DNA of 41,034 nt from Bacteroidota bacterium (GTDB lineage: Bacteria > Bacteroidota > Rhodothermia > Rhodothermales > UBA10348): NCBI GenBank assembly GCA_022571255.1, contig JACZYD010000011.1, positions 1 to 41,034 of the forward strand, given 5' to 3'. Position 1 is the first letter of the stretch. Every line of letters starts with the position of its first letter. Made by a program: the position numbers and the translations under genes. Positions 1 to 10,166 of this stretch are shown in pieces. The notes beneath the pieces were generated by a model. The model was not told the origin of the DNA and made no database searches. It worked only from the letters and a program-made list of their open reading frames with translations.

Positions 1-1
1 T

Positions 2-112
2 GCGGCGGAGAAGGGGTCGTCGGTTTTACTGATCCTGGACGGACCGGACGAAGAAGAAGCGGCCGCAGCACTCACAGAACTGTTTTCCACTGGATTTGGA
101 GAAGTCCAGTAG
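2..112 (+). CDS. ptsH: HPr family phosphocarrier protein, C-terminal fragment (5' end outside window)
   Basis: Frame 2 reads AAEKGSSVLLILDGPDEEEAAAALTELFSTGFGEVQ*, typical of the HPr C-terminus, immediately upstream of ptsI. Confidence 0.8.
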   Translation, partial: AAEKGSSVLLILDGPDEEEAAAALTELFSTGFGEVQ

Positions 113-130
113 TAATTCACACTCTCAACA

Positions 131-1936
131 ATGTCTGAAATCCCCGCCAGAATACCTGCAGTCGAATTGCCGGAAGAGGAAGAGTGGAGCGCTGACGGCG
201 TCGGTGTTTCTCCGGGCATTGCCATTGGACCCGCATATCTGTATGCAAGGATCTCACTCGACATTCGGAAAAGAGAACTCAGCGATGAGGAGCTTGCTGC
301 TGAGCCCAAGCGGTTTGAGGACGCAATTCTGCGCGCCGAACGTGATCTGAAAAAAATAATCGACGTTACGCGTGACAAACTGGGTGAGGAAAGTGCAGTC
401 ATTTTCGAAGCCCAATTGCTTATGCTGCGCGATGTTGAAATGTATCCTGCCGTTCTCCGATACGTTTCCCGGCACCGTATCAATGCAGGATACGCGGTGC
501 ACAAAGTGATGTCCAAGCAGCAGCTGATACTCGAAACGAGTGAGAGCGAATACCTTCGCGAAAGGGCCAACGATGTCCAGGACGTACAGGACCGGATTAT
601 TCGCCACCTGCGAAGAGGCAGAATTCTTTCTTCCATCGACCCGGAAACCATCGTAATTACCGAAAGCCTGACGGCAGCCGACATTGTACTGTTCAGCAGG
701 CGGGGCATTCTTGGCTGTGCGACCGACTACGGTGGTCCCACGTCACACGTATCCATCATGGCCCGCGCATTATCGGTCCCGTCCGTGGTCGGATTACCCG
801 CCGTAACCAACAGGATTGAGAATGGGAATTCTATAATTCTGGATGGGATTCGAGGACGGTTGATCGTAAATCCGGGTAAGGAGACGCTCAAGAAATATAT
901 TTCCCGGCAGGCCCGGTACCGGAGGTTGATTCATGAAGAAAAGAAATTGGTCTCTCTTCCAACCCAGACCCTGGACGGCCACCGGGTCGGTCTGGAAGCC
1001 AACCTTGAACTGCGCGAAGAGATTTCGCAGCTGAAAGAATACGGAGCCGAGGGAATTGGTCTCTTCCGAACCGAAATACTGCTTCTGATGGAGGGACGGA
1101 TCTCCGTATCAGAAGATGAACAGTTTGTGGTATACGAAAAAGTTGTTGCTGCAGCGGCTCCTGGCTGCACCACTTTTCGCATTCTGGACCTCGGCGGAGA
1201 CAAACTACTGCCGATGTCACATCGAGAACGCAATCCCTTCCTGGGATGGCGTGGTATCAGGGTCATGCTTGATCGACCGGAAATCCTTGTGCCGCAGCTG
1301 CGTGCTATACTCAGAGCAAGTGTAACGGGAACTACTCGGATACTGCTTCCGATGATCACAGATCTGAAGGAGGTCAGGCAGTTCCGCTCTATCATGGAAG
1401 ACACGATCTCAAAGATGGTAGAGGAAGGCATCGAGATCAATACTGCGGTTCCTCTCGGAATCATGGTCGAGGTGCCTTCCGTGGCGCTGCTTGCGGAACA
1501 GTTTGCAAAAGAGGTGGACTTCTTCTCTATCGGAACCAACGATCTTACGCAATATGTCCTCGCTGTCGATCGAGGAAATGACCTTGTTGCCAATATTTAC
1601 AAGGATCTGCACCCTGCTGTCCTCCGGCTCATCCATCTGACCATTGTCGCTGCAAAAGCGGCTGGTATTCCGGTTGGCCTTTGCGGTGAGCTTGCCACCA
1701 ATCTGAGGGCAGTGCCCATTCTTGTCGGACTGGGCATCGATACTCTCTCCGCCTCTCCGGTTTATCTTCCATCCATAAAGCGAATTATACGCGTAATGAA
1801 CCTCAAAAACGTAGAAAAACTGGCCAGACGTGTTCTATTGTGTAACGATACGGATCAAATGGATACGCTTCTCGACGCATGGATGGACGAATATGCAGTG
1901 GGGATGTCTCTTTTTATCGAGAGAGATACGGATTAG
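131..1936 (+). CDS. ptsI: Phosphoenolpyruvate--protein phosphotransferase (PTS enzyme I)
   Basis: 601 aa ORF. Contains the phospho-His motif GGPTSHVSIMARAL, plus GIGLFRTEILLL, FFSIGTNDLTQYVLAVDRGN and GLCGELA. Confidence 0.97.
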   Translation: MSEIPARIPAVELPEEEEWSADGVGVSPGIAIGPAYLYARISLDIRKRELSDEELAAEPKRFEDAILRAERDLKKIIDVTRDKLGEESAVIFEAQLLMLRDVEMYPAVLRYVSRHRINAGYAVHKVMSKQQLILETSESEYLRERANDVQDVQDRIIRHLRRGRILSSIDPETIVITESLTAADIVLFSRRGILGCATDYGGPTSHVSIMARALSVPSVVGLPAVTNRIENGNSIILDGIRGRLIVNPGKETLKKYISRQARYRRLIHEEKKLVSLPTQTLDGHRVGLEANLELREEISQLKEYGAEGIGLFRTEILLLMEGRISVSEDEQFVVYEKVVAAAAPGCTTFRILDLGGDKLLPMSHRERNPFLGWRGIRVMLDRPEILVPQLRAILRASVTGTTRILLPMITDLKEVRQFRSIMEDTISKMVEEGIEINTAVPLGIMVEVPSVALLAEQFAKEVDFFSIGTNDLTQYVLAVDRGNDLVANIYKDLHPAVLRLIHLTIVAAKAAGIPVGLCGELATNLRAVPILVGLGIDTLSASPVYLPSIKRIIRVMNLKNVEKLARRVLLCNDTDQMDTLLDAWMDEYAVGMSLFIERDTD

Positions 1937-2013
1937 GTATCTGTTTTTGCCCCCGTGGTAGTGGGAACGCGGGCGCATTCTCTGCGTGGCATAGGTCCGG
2001 AACGTATTTCTTG

Positions 2014-4989
2014 ATGATCGATGTACCCGTAAACTGCATGACAGGTCAACTCAAACACCTGGTTACGACTTTATTGGTCTGTGCAATGCCACTTTGTGTA
2101 GTTGCGCAAACGAGTTTTCATTTCGGGTACAACAAAATCCAATATGAGGATTTTGACTGGAAGGTCATGGAGACCGAGCATTTCGACATCTACTACTATC
2201 CAGAAATGCTCGAACTCGCTGAAAAGGGGGCCTTTTTTGCCGAGGAGGCTTACGGTGAACTTCAGAACCGTTTCAATTTCTCATTGAATCACCGCGTTCC
2301 GCTTATTTTCTATTCCTCGAACCTGCACTTCAAGCAGACAAATCTTACACCCGGGTTCATCCCGGACAACGTGGGTGGATTTTTTGAATTTACGAAAGGT
2401 CGCGTTGTGATTCCGGCCAACGGAAATCTGCACCGATTCCGGCGTGTCGTCAGACACGAGTTGGTCCACGTATTCATGTTCAACAAGGCGAGCAGGGTCA
2501 TGCTCGATCACCGCAAACCGCGCGGACGTCAGATGCCTTTGTGGTTTACGGAAGGGCTGGCCGAATACTGGTCCGGAGAGCCGGACCATCAGCATGAGCT
2601 GGTGTTACGCGACGCACTGTATTCGAACCAGTTCGTGCCTATGGAGAGTCTGTTTCGGATTTACGGTACGTTTACCATGTATAAAGAAGGAGAAGCAATC
2701 TGCCGGTTTCTTGCCGAAACATACGGGGAAGACAAGCTCCTTCAGATCGTCGAGAATTTCTGGATCTCTCCCAATTTCTCGCAGATCCTGGAGATAACGA
2801 TGCAGGACAGCTTTGCAAACATTTCTCATAAGTTCAATGTCTGGCTGAAGATGCAGTACTACCCGGAACTTCCTGATTTGGAAGTTCCGTCGATCATCGC
2901 CGGCGGTTTGTCTTCCAAGGGTTTTAATGCCAAGCCGACGTTTTACCGAAGCGCCAACGGGGAACGAAGCGTTTATTTCGTCGGCAATCACAGTGGATTC
3001 AGTAGTGTGTTCAAGATCGATCTGGACGATGATTATCGACCGCTCAGCAAACCGGAAATTCTGGTCGAGGGAGGCAGAAATGAAAAATTTGAAGCGTTTC
3101 ATCTCTTTGAAAGCCGCCTTTCCATTTCCTCCGGAGGGAAGTTGGCATTTGTCACACAGAGTGGCAAGAATGATGTGATTCACGTCTATGATCTGGAAAA
3201 GAATCGTCTTGAGGCTACGTACCGATTCGAAAATCTGATCGCGGTTTATTCACCAACGTGGAGTCCAGATGCTACCAGGATTGCCTTTGCTTCGATCGAT
3301 GAGTCAGGCTACAGTGATTTATATGTATATCACATAGAAGAGCAACAGCTGCAACGTCTTACGCATGATTCGTATGACGATAGAGATCCCTCCTGGAGTC
3401 CGGATGGAACCCGCATCGCCTTTATTTCCGATCGTACTCCGTTCGGAAAAGAAGGATCATATAACGTGTTTACATACGGTGTTTCGGATGGCAGGATACA
3501 GTATGTAACCCACGGGAAACGGGTTGACTTTGCACCTTCATGGAGCCCGGACGGCGACTGGTTGATTTTCAGCAGCTCAACCCAGGATTCAACAGGGCGA
3601 TTCTCTGCGCAGGATATCTGGGTGGCCGACATGAGTTATGATCTGGGCATACCACCGGCGCTTGCGTCTGTGGATAATATGTCTGCGCCGGATGAACCAC
3701 CGGCATGGCGCAGTTTGCGTAGAATTACAGAGGTTACTTCGGGTACGTATGACCCCGTATGGACTCCGGATAATCGAATTCTTTTTACGGCGATCGAAGG
3801 GTTGCAGTTTTCCATTCGGCAACTTCCCAATGCCGATTCGCTTGTGGCCACTCCGCGTTTCGAGGAATATACGGATCTGGCTCAGGCAGAAAATGCCACG
3901 TGGGAGTATGAGAGCATAAAACTGGGCGAAGGGGCCCACGACGGCATATTCAAGAAAAAAATCAAGTTGGACCTCGCACAGGGCGCTATCAGTCAGAGCC
4001 CGGTTCTGGGAACTACCGGTGGGCTTGTTCTGGCTTTTTCTGACATCATGAGTAATGATCGTTTTTTTATCACCCTCTTCAATACCGGACAAATTCAAGG
4101 GCGCTTTTTTCAGGATATCAGCCTTCAATTGTCCCGGGTCCAGCTGCACAAGCGGGCAAACATCAGTTATGGTATTTATCGATATGCCGGCTTGCGATAC
4201 GACGTGTCGGACCCGGACGCCAACATATCCATCCCCCGATTCCGCGAAACGAACTACGGCGGATTCGGAGGCGTGAGTTATCCCATATCCAAGTTCAGGC
4301 GTATTGAGTTTTCAACCTCGCTGAATTGGAGCCAGAAACAGATCGTAGACCAGGGAATCCAACGTGATGCCCTGCTTCTCTCGAACAGTATTTCTATTGT
4401 TCACGACAATGCACTGTACTGGATCAACGGACCTATCGGTGGATGGCGGGCCCGTCTGATGGCGGCGTACACCACGGATATCTGGTATTCGAATGTAAGT
4501 TATTACAGCCTTTTTGGAGATGTTCGCATTTATACACGGCTTTCACGAGGCATAACGCTCGCCTCTCGATTCATGGTTGGAATCAATAATGGACGAGAGG
4601 CAAGGCTTTGGGTCATGGGCGGCAGCTGGGACCTTCGCAGCGTCGGACTTTTCGACATTCGAGGTCGAAAAATATGGTTTACGTCGCAAGAATTGCGTTT
4701 CCCGGTGGTACCTGCACCGGCAATACATGCTCCTCTGCTTGAGGTGCTTGGTGTATCGTATCTGGGAGGCGCGTTGTTCGTGGACGCGGCTCATGCGTGG
4801 AACGACGGCTACAATACCGTACAACCGGAAATCTTTGCGGGGGAAACGATCGGGGCTGCGGGTGCGGGGCTGAGGCTGAATATGTTCGGTGTGCTTGTTC
4901 TTCGTTGGGATATCGGCTACAGATATCGGCAAACATTCAAATTCAGCAAGCGGAATTTCAGCCGGTTTTTCTTCGGTTACAATTTTTAG
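2014..4989 (+). CDS. Multidomain envelope protein: gluzincin (peptidase MA-like) + TolB/PD40 propeller repeats + C-terminal outer-membrane barrel-like region
   Basis: ORF 1879..4989. An internal ATG at 2014 (or 2038) gives a signal peptide (LKHLVTTLLVCAMPLCVVAQ). HELVH...FTEGLAEYWSGE zinc motif; repeated 'PTWSPDATRIAFAS', 'PSWSPDGTRIAFIS', 'PSWSPDGDWLIFSS'; C-terminus ends ...RYRQTFKFSKRNFSRFFFGYNF. Confidence 0.85.
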   Translation: MIDVPVNCMTGQLKHLVTTLLVCAMPLCVVAQTSFHFGYNKIQYEDFDWKVMETEHFDIYYYPEMLELAEKGAFFAEEAYGELQNRFNFSLNHRVPLIFYSSNLHFKQTNLTPGFIPDNVGGFFEFTKGRVVIPANGNLHRFRRVVRHELVHVFMFNKASRVMLDHRKPRGRQMPLWFTEGLAEYWSGEPDHQHELVLRDALYSNQFVPMESLFRIYGTFTMYKEGEAICRFLAETYGEDKLLQIVENFWISPNFSQILEITMQDSFANISHKFNVWLKMQYYPELPDLEVPSIIAGGLSSKGFNAKPTFYRSANGERSVYFVGNHSGFSSVFKIDLDDDYRPLSKPEILVEGGRNEKFEAFHLFESRLSISSGGKLAFVTQSGKNDVIHVYDLEKNRLEATYRFENLIAVYSPTWSPDATRIAFASIDESGYSDLYVYHIEEQQLQRLTHDSYDDRDPSWSPDGTRIAFISDRTPFGKEGSYNVFTYGVSDGRIQYVTHGKRVDFAPSWSPDGDWLIFSSSTQDSTGRFSAQDIWVADMSYDLGIPPALASVDNMSAPDEPPAWRSLRRITEVTSGTYDPVWTPDNRILFTAIEGLQFSIRQLPNADSLVATPRFEEYTDLAQAENATWEYESIKLGEGAHDGIFKKKIKLDLAQGAISQSPVLGTTGGLVLAFSDIMSNDRFFITLFNTGQIQGRFFQDISLQLSRVQLHKRANISYGIYRYAGLRYDVSDPDANISIPRFRETNYGGFGGVSYPISKFRRIEFSTSLNWSQKQIVDQGIQRDALLLSNSISIVHDNALYWINGPIGGWRARLMAAYTTDIWYSNVSYYSLFGDVRIYTRLSRGITLASRFMVGINNGREARLWVMGGSWDLRSVGLFDIRGRKIWFTSQELRFPVVPAPAIHAPLLEVLGVSYLGGALFVDAAHAWNDGYNTVQPEIFAGETIGAAGAGLRLNMFGVLVLRWDIGYRYRQTFKFSKRNFSRFFFGYNF

Positions 4990-5022
4990 GGTGGTGGCCT
5001 GTTAACCGAACTCCAGTTTAAT

Positions 5023-6201
5023 TTGCAGGATTATTTGCACATACGTTCGATTCTCGTTGTCTTGCTGCTCATGTCGGTCGGTGGTTGCGGCAGCCTGAAG
5101 GTTGATACCATCTCTGTCGTTACCCAGGATGATTGGCGACAGGATAGTGGAACTCCATCCCGGGATCGCGTCGTATCTACTGAATTCAGTTTTCCTCTGG
5201 AGAAGGCGTGGCACATAAACGTCGGAGCTGCGTTCGGACCGAGCTCACCGCTGCTGGTGGGGCCGACCCTTATCGTCGGGACCAGACGCGGTGATCTCTA
5301 TGCGGTCGGAACAGAACGTGGAGAGAAGGTCGGCTCCAAACGTTTTGGTGAAGCCATCGAGGGCAATATCCTGATTGAAAGAGAGGTCGTCTATATCCCG
5401 TCGTTTACGGGAAAAGAGAATATGACGGCGTATGATCTTACAGAAGGAAAAAAATTATGGGCAGTCCAGGGGGTGCCTTTCAAGGCCGGCCTCGTCTCCT
5501 CGAAAAACGTTCTTGTGGGCGTTGATATTGGCGGCGTCATATGGGGAAGAAACCTGACATCCGGAGAAGAACTGTGGTCTTTCAAAATGGAAGACGGATC
5601 ATCCGGGCAGACGACACCGCTGGTTCTGGCCGATGGATCGATAGTCGTAGCAGGAGATCAAGGGCTTGTCATTGCACTGGATCCTGAGAATGGAACGATT
5701 CTCTGGAGTACGGCGCTCGACGAACCGGTATATGCATCGCCGTCCGCGTCGGGAGATCTGATTTTTGTGCCAACCACTACGGGTGTGTTATTGGCTCTCC
5801 ATCAAAAAAACGGTTTGCTGATCTGGCGCACACGTCTGGGGCACGATGAAGTCAAACTCACAAGCGCCGGAATAGACCGTCAGGATTTATATGTCGGCAC
5901 TTCCGATGGACAGTTTTTAAGTCTGAATGCTTTCACAGGGGAGATCCAGTGGAGATTTGATGGCCCGCATTCATTTTCTTCGCCGCCATTGATCACCCGT
6001 AAATATGTACTGGTCGGAACGCTGGGACGCAAACTCTACGCATTCGATCGCGTAACGGCGCGTCTGACGTGGGAAACGGAACTCGACGGAAGGATCAAGT
6101 CTGCCATGGCAGCCCGAAATGGAGAACTCTTCGTGCTTGCTGAACCGCGGCACATCTACAAGTTCAAATCGAGGGAGGTGCCCGATGAGGCTATCGATTA
6201 G
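5023..6201 (+). CDS. PQQ-binding-like beta-propeller (BamB-like) lipoprotein
   Basis: TTG start; lipobox LLLMSVGGC; repeated propeller blades such as VGTRRGDLYAVG, GTILWSTALDEPVYASPSASGDLIFVPTTTGVLLALHQKNGLLIWR. Confidence 0.85.
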   Translation: MQDYLHIRSILVVLLLMSVGGCGSLKVDTISVVTQDDWRQDSGTPSRDRVVSTEFSFPLEKAWHINVGAAFGPSSPLLVGPTLIVGTRRGDLYAVGTERGEKVGSKRFGEAIEGNILIEREVVYIPSFTGKENMTAYDLTEGKKLWAVQGVPFKAGLVSSKNVLVGVDIGGVIWGRNLTSGEELWSFKMEDGSSGQTTPLVLADGSIVVAGDQGLVIALDPENGTILWSTALDEPVYASPSASGDLIFVPTTTGVLLALHQKNGLLIWRTRLGHDEVKLTSAGIDRQDLYVGTSDGQFLSLNAFTGEIQWRFDGPHSFSSPPLITRKYVLVGTLGRKLYAFDRVTARLTWETELDGRIKSAMAARNGELFVLAEPRHIYKFKSREVPDEAID

Positions 6202-6982
6202 AATCGTCAATAGCACAATGGTTGTCCTGGTCTGCCTCCTGGCAGCGGCCTCCTGGCAAGACGGGGCAATGGCGCAGAGCAGGTGGATTCGGATCGATAC
6301 CAACCGGCCCGAATCCAACGTATATGCAGACTCTACATGGCTGGGGCTGGCAAATATGGATATCTATCGTCTCCCGGAAGGAGCCCGACAAATTTCGCTG
6401 ATTCCGGCGATTGCGGATGTATGGTCAATACCTTCCGTTACCTTCGATCTTACTACACTTTTGGCCGATACGACTGACCTCGAACTTGACTTCCCATATT
6501 ATTATTCGCTCGAATCGATACCGTCTGGTGCAAATGTGTACATCGGGAGAATTTCTTCCGGTGATGCCATCGGTACAACGCCGATGTTATATGAGTCTGA
6601 ATTTCCGGTTGAAAATGCGTTTGTTTTTGAACTGGATGGATACCGGCTTGAGCATATTTTCCCCTTGTCAAATCTCTGGAATCGAAATCTCGTCTCCCTG
6701 CAAAGTGAAAAGGATTTGTACCTGGGCTTGCCTGAAGCAAGCACAGATGCTCCGAAAGCACGTCGGAGATGGATTGACTATCTGGCGGTTTCGGCTGTTG
6801 TTGCAGGTGGGGTACTCGCCGTACATTACAAGACTCAAGCGAATAATCTCTACGATAAATACACGCAGACCGGTGATCCGGACGTGCTGACGCGGGTGGA
6901 GGCATTGGACACACGCTCTGCAATCGCCTTGGGTACCATGCAGGTTGGTTTCACGGTAGTTGTTTTCAGGATAGCATTTTAA
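6185..6982 (+). CDS. PEGA domain-containing protein
   Basis: ATG at 6185 gives MRLSIRIVNSTMVVLVCLLAAASWQDGAMAQ signal peptide; PEGA-like 'SIPSGANVYIGRISSGDAIGTTPMLYE'; overlaps the upstream CDS end by 17 bp. Confidence 0.7.
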   Translation: MRLSIRIVNSTMVVLVCLLAAASWQDGAMAQSRWIRIDTNRPESNVYADSTWLGLANMDIYRLPEGARQISLIPAIADVWSIPSVTFDLTTLLADTTDLELDFPYYYSLESIPSGANVYIGRISSGDAIGTTPMLYESEFPVENAFVFELDGYRLEHIFPLSNLWNRNLVSLQSEKDLYLGLPEASTDAPKARRRWIDYLAVSAVVAGGVLAVHYKTQANNLYDKYTQTGDPDVLTRVEALDTRSAIALGTMQVGFTVVVFRIAF

Positions 6983-7028
6983 TGGCCGCCTAGGTTCGTT
7001 CGGTCTCTATGATAATCAGCAGGAAATA

Positions 7029-7484
7029 ATGCTCCGTACTCGTCTTTACAACGACATGAAAGAAGCAATGCGCTCCAAAGATCGTGTCCGATTACAAACA
7101 ATTCGTTCGTTGCGTGCTGCGCTAATGCAAAAAGAGATCGAATTACGAACCAGTGAAAACCAGGAAGTCACTGAACAAATGGCAGAAGCCGTATTGCAAA
7201 AACAGGCTAAACAGCGCCGGGATTCTATCGGCCAGTATACAGAGGCCGGGCGCGACGACCTCGCAGCTGTGGAGATTGAAGAACTGTCAATCATAGAAAC
7301 CTATCTTCCTGAGCAACTATCTGATGATGCAGTTCGTAGCATTGTGACCGGAGTGATTGCGGAAGCCGGGGCTACATCGATGAAAGATATGGGTCGCGTC
7401 ATGGGACCCGCGATGAAGTCACTGAAGGGTCGCACCGATGGAAACCTGGTTCAAAAAATAGTGCGCGAGTTACTGAGCACTTGA
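7029..7484 (+). CDS. yqeY: GatB/YqeY domain-containing protein
   Basis: 151 aa; MLRTRLYNDMKEAMRSKDRVRLQTIRSLRAAL ... YTEAGRDDLAAVEIEELSIIETYLPEQLS ... MGRVMGPAMKSLKGRTDGNLVQKIVRELL. Confidence 0.95.
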   Translation: MLRTRLYNDMKEAMRSKDRVRLQTIRSLRAALMQKEIELRTSENQEVTEQMAEAVLQKQAKQRRDSIGQYTEAGRDDLAAVEIEELSIIETYLPEQLSDDAVRSIVTGVIAEAGATSMKDMGRVMGPAMKSLKGRTDGNLVQKIVRELLST

Positions 7485-7498
7485 GACAATTCTGAAAT

Positions 7499-8074
7499 TT
7501 GAGTATCGGATTCCTCGACATCGCTATTATCGTAGTCCTGGTGCTGGGTCTGGTTCGTGGGGCTGCGATCGGGCTGATCAGACAAACCACCAATCTGGTG
7601 GGTCTTGCTCTGACCATAATTCTCTCCGTTGCGTTGACGAGGCCCGTTGGCCTGATTATTCAGTCTGAAACGGGATGGCCTCATGAGGCATCGTTGGCGG
7701 TCGCCTTCCTTGCCATATTCCTTGTTGTCAAATTGGCTACCGTGCTGGTTGCGAAATCGGCGGATAGCGCGGTAGATGCTCTTCATCTCGGCTGGGTGAA
7801 CAGGCTTTCCGGCAGTTTATTTGGTGGATTCAAAGCAGCGCTGCTTTTGAGCATCGTTTTTCTGGTTCTCGGACTCGCCAAATGGCCTGACCATGAAACA
7901 AGTCGGCAATCATCCTTCTATGACCCGGTGGCTGCGCTTCTCCCACAGACATGGGATTACGTGTCCGGGAAAGCCCCGATTCTGGACGAATACCGTAAGA
8001 AAATTGAAGTGGAAGCGCGGCAAGGAATTGAGCGACTCGGCGTTCAGACTCCCGATTCAACCAGTGGTCGTTGA
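7499..8074 (+). CDS. CvpA family membrane protein
   Basis: TTG start; FLDIAIIVVLVLGLVRGAAIGLIRQTTNLVGL and later TM helices typical of the CvpA family. Confidence 0.85.
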   Translation: MSIGFLDIAIIVVLVLGLVRGAAIGLIRQTTNLVGLALTIILSVALTRPVGLIIQSETGWPHEASLAVAFLAIFLVVKLATVLVAKSADSAVDALHLGWVNRLSGSLFGGFKAALLLSIVFLVLGLAKWPDHETSRQSSFYDPVAALLPQTWDYVSGKAPILDEYRKKIEVEARQGIERLGVQTPDSTSGR

Positions 8075-8121
8075 ATCACACTTGCTTGCGCTTGCAGCAG
8101 GCACAACCCGGCCATCCCATC

Positions 8122-8982
8122 TCAATTCGAGCTGCCGGGAGAGAATCGAATCCCGCCACCGAAAGTGGTTCTATCCTGGGATACGGTTATTTTCTCCATG
8201 CCCGAACCGGTAGCCGAGTCCCTGGACATTTCAGCCGTCATCCGGGCGAACGTACCGAATATTCCCCAGCCGTTTCCGATCTCAATCTTTAGAACGACGT
8301 CGATCTGATCCTTTCTTGCATCAGGACCCGCGGTCAGCCAGCGAAGATCGTATCCACCCCGAATCAGGAACCGGTCAATGACGACGAGGGAAACGCGGGC
8401 AGATCCCCCGAAAGAACCACCCGTCCTGGTTTCTCCAGCAGGATCGCCGAGATCGCTGAAAACAATCTCCCCGAAACGATAGGTATTGAAAGCAGCGTGG
8501 CCCATGGCGCGAATAATAAATCGGGTCTTTTCTGCTCCAAAATTAAACCCTGGCCCTACGCTGAGTGCTACCCAGTCTGCCCATAAATCTTCCAATCCTG
8601 TCTCGTTATAATCCAAAAAAGTAAAATGTGTGCCCCACGGCGTTTTCTGAATTTCTGTATCGAGCGCAGTAAGACGATATCGAAACCGTTCTTTATTCGT
8701 CTCTTCGTCGAACTGGATCCCGACTACAATATGGAGCATATCAAAATAACTGTCTGCACTTACCTGCGGAAGAAGGTCGAAAACAGGCATTGCCCGCTTA
8801 GTACCCAGTACTATCTGTCCGAAGTTATTGTCAGAATCGTAGCGACCCTGAACATATATTTCAATCGGCGCGACGTCCATCACTTGAGCCTGAACAAGGA
8901 CCTGACTTCCGCAGAGCAGCAGAATGAAAACGGTGCAGAATGAAACGTGTCGGCGGTGCAAGCTGCGTTGAGGATGAAGCAC
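8122..8982 (-). CDS. Hypothetical exported protein, probably outer-membrane/beta-rich
   Basis: 286 aa ORF with N-terminal signal sequence (VSFCTVFILLLCGSQVLVQAQ); no confident family. Confidence 0.65.
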   Translation of the reverse strand: MLHPQRSLHRRHVSFCTVFILLLCGSQVLVQAQVMDVAPIEIYVQGRYDSDNNFGQIVLGTKRAMPVFDLLPQVSADSYFDMLHIVVGIQFDEETNKERFRYRLTALDTEIQKTPWGTHFTFLDYNETGLEDLWADWVALSVGPGFNFGAEKTRFIIRAMGHAAFNTYRFGEIVFSDLGDPAGETRTGGSFGGSARVSLVVIDRFLIRGGYDLRWLTAGPDARKDQIDVVLKIEIGNGWGIFGTFARMTAEMSRDSATGSGMEKITVSQDRTTFGGGIRFSPGSSN

Positions 8983-8989
8983 TATAGAA

Positions 8990-9979
8990 TTAATACGACT
9001 GTTCTGTTACAGAATTATTTTTGTCTCCGTCATGAATGCTTAGCCGGGCGTTGAGTTCTCTTTTCTTTCGGACCCTTCCATGCCGCATTATCAAGAGCCC
9101 GATTATGGTGGATACACCGCCGATAATCTGGCCCTGGGCAATACGTTCATCGAGAACGAGAAAACTTGCGATCAGGGCAATTACCGGCACAAGGTTCTGA
9201 AAGGCCGAGGCATGAGAAGCTCCGACAGTTTTTATTGCATAATTCCACATGACTATCGCAATTCCGGTAGACATACTTCCCGAAAAAAATATGGCAACCC
9301 AGATGAGATAATGGATTTCTCCCCAACGAACGCTCTCCCAGTAAGGTATCGAAACCAGGGCCAGAAGCGGAATCGAAATAATCAGAGCCAGGAAGGTGAT
9401 ACCAACCGGTGTCACTCTGTCGACGAGCTTTCGTGTCAAAACGGTGTTCAGACTCCAGAGCATCGTGGCACTGAGCATGATGAGGTTTCCGATCAGGTAC
9501 GTGGAATTGAGCTCAACCGTTTTTCCTCCGGACAGGACAACAACAGCCGTACCCGCCATGGTGACTGCAATTCCTGCCCAACCGGTGAGGGTTAATCGTT
9601 CGAGCCCAAAAACAATAGAGAGGAGCGCCGTCCACAGGGGCAAACTGGCCATGATCAGCGCAGCTGTGCCGGCCGATGTGTTGTCGAGCCCGATGATAAA
9701 AGCCATCTGATAAAACCACCAGCCCACAACAGCAATTGTGATGATCTCTCGGGGATATCGTATCAGTGGCTCAAAAAACGATTGGCCGAGTGATTTCTGC
9801 CTCCTACCGTGTAAGACAGACAGTACCACTCCTGCGGAAATGATTCTGAATACGTTCATGATGTGCGGATGCATGAAATTCAGGATATATTTCACCAGTA
9901 CGAAATTCGTCCCCCAGATCGTAACAACAAGCAGGAGCGTCAACTCAATTTTGTAACGATGTACAGCTCGCACAGACAT
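8990..9979 (-). CDS. EamA/DMT family transporter
   Basis: 329 aa, about ten TM segments, internal duplication; TIWGTNFVLVKYIL, WFYQMAFIIGLDNTSAGTAALIMASLPLWTALLS, WNYAIKTVGASHASAFQNLVPVIALI. Confidence 0.92.
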   Translation of the reverse strand: MSVRAVHRYKIELTLLLVVTIWGTNFVLVKYILNFMHPHIMNVFRIISAGVVLSVLHGRRQKSLGQSFFEPLIRYPREIITIAVVGWWFYQMAFIIGLDNTSAGTAALIMASLPLWTALLSIVFGLERLTLTGWAGIAVTMAGTAVVVLSGGKTVELNSTYLIGNLIMLSATMLWSLNTVLTRKLVDRVTPVGITFLALIISIPLLALVSIPYWESVRWGEIHYLIWVAIFFSGSMSTGIAIVMWNYAIKTVGASHASAFQNLVPVIALIASFLVLDERIAQGQIIGGVSTIIGLLIMRHGRVRKKRELNARLSIHDGDKNNSVTEQSY

Positions 9980-10166
9980 GTTTTATTTCAGTGAAAAGGA
10001 GGGTGCGCGGAATCTAAGACCTGTTGACACTTCTTGAAAGCGTTTGGAAACGATGTGTGACAAGGTCCCGTTATAATCGTCTTCATTTTGGCGCAAGAAC
10101 TTTTGTAACTTCCTTTTCCACTCGTTGTCACCGTTGAATTCTCACCACAGTGAACCAATCGACGCC

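Noticed and set aside
931-1593. 220-aa minus-strand ORF opposite ptsI, and many similar antisense ORFs in the track
   Set aside because: Shadow ORFs on the opposite strand of clear genes, with low-complexity Ser/Arg-rich translations and no motif support.
10024-10077. TTGACA at 10024 and TATAAT at 10072 upstream of the MerR-type gene
   Set aside because: Spacing (42 bp) does not fit a sigma70 promoter pair; either box alone is weak evidence.
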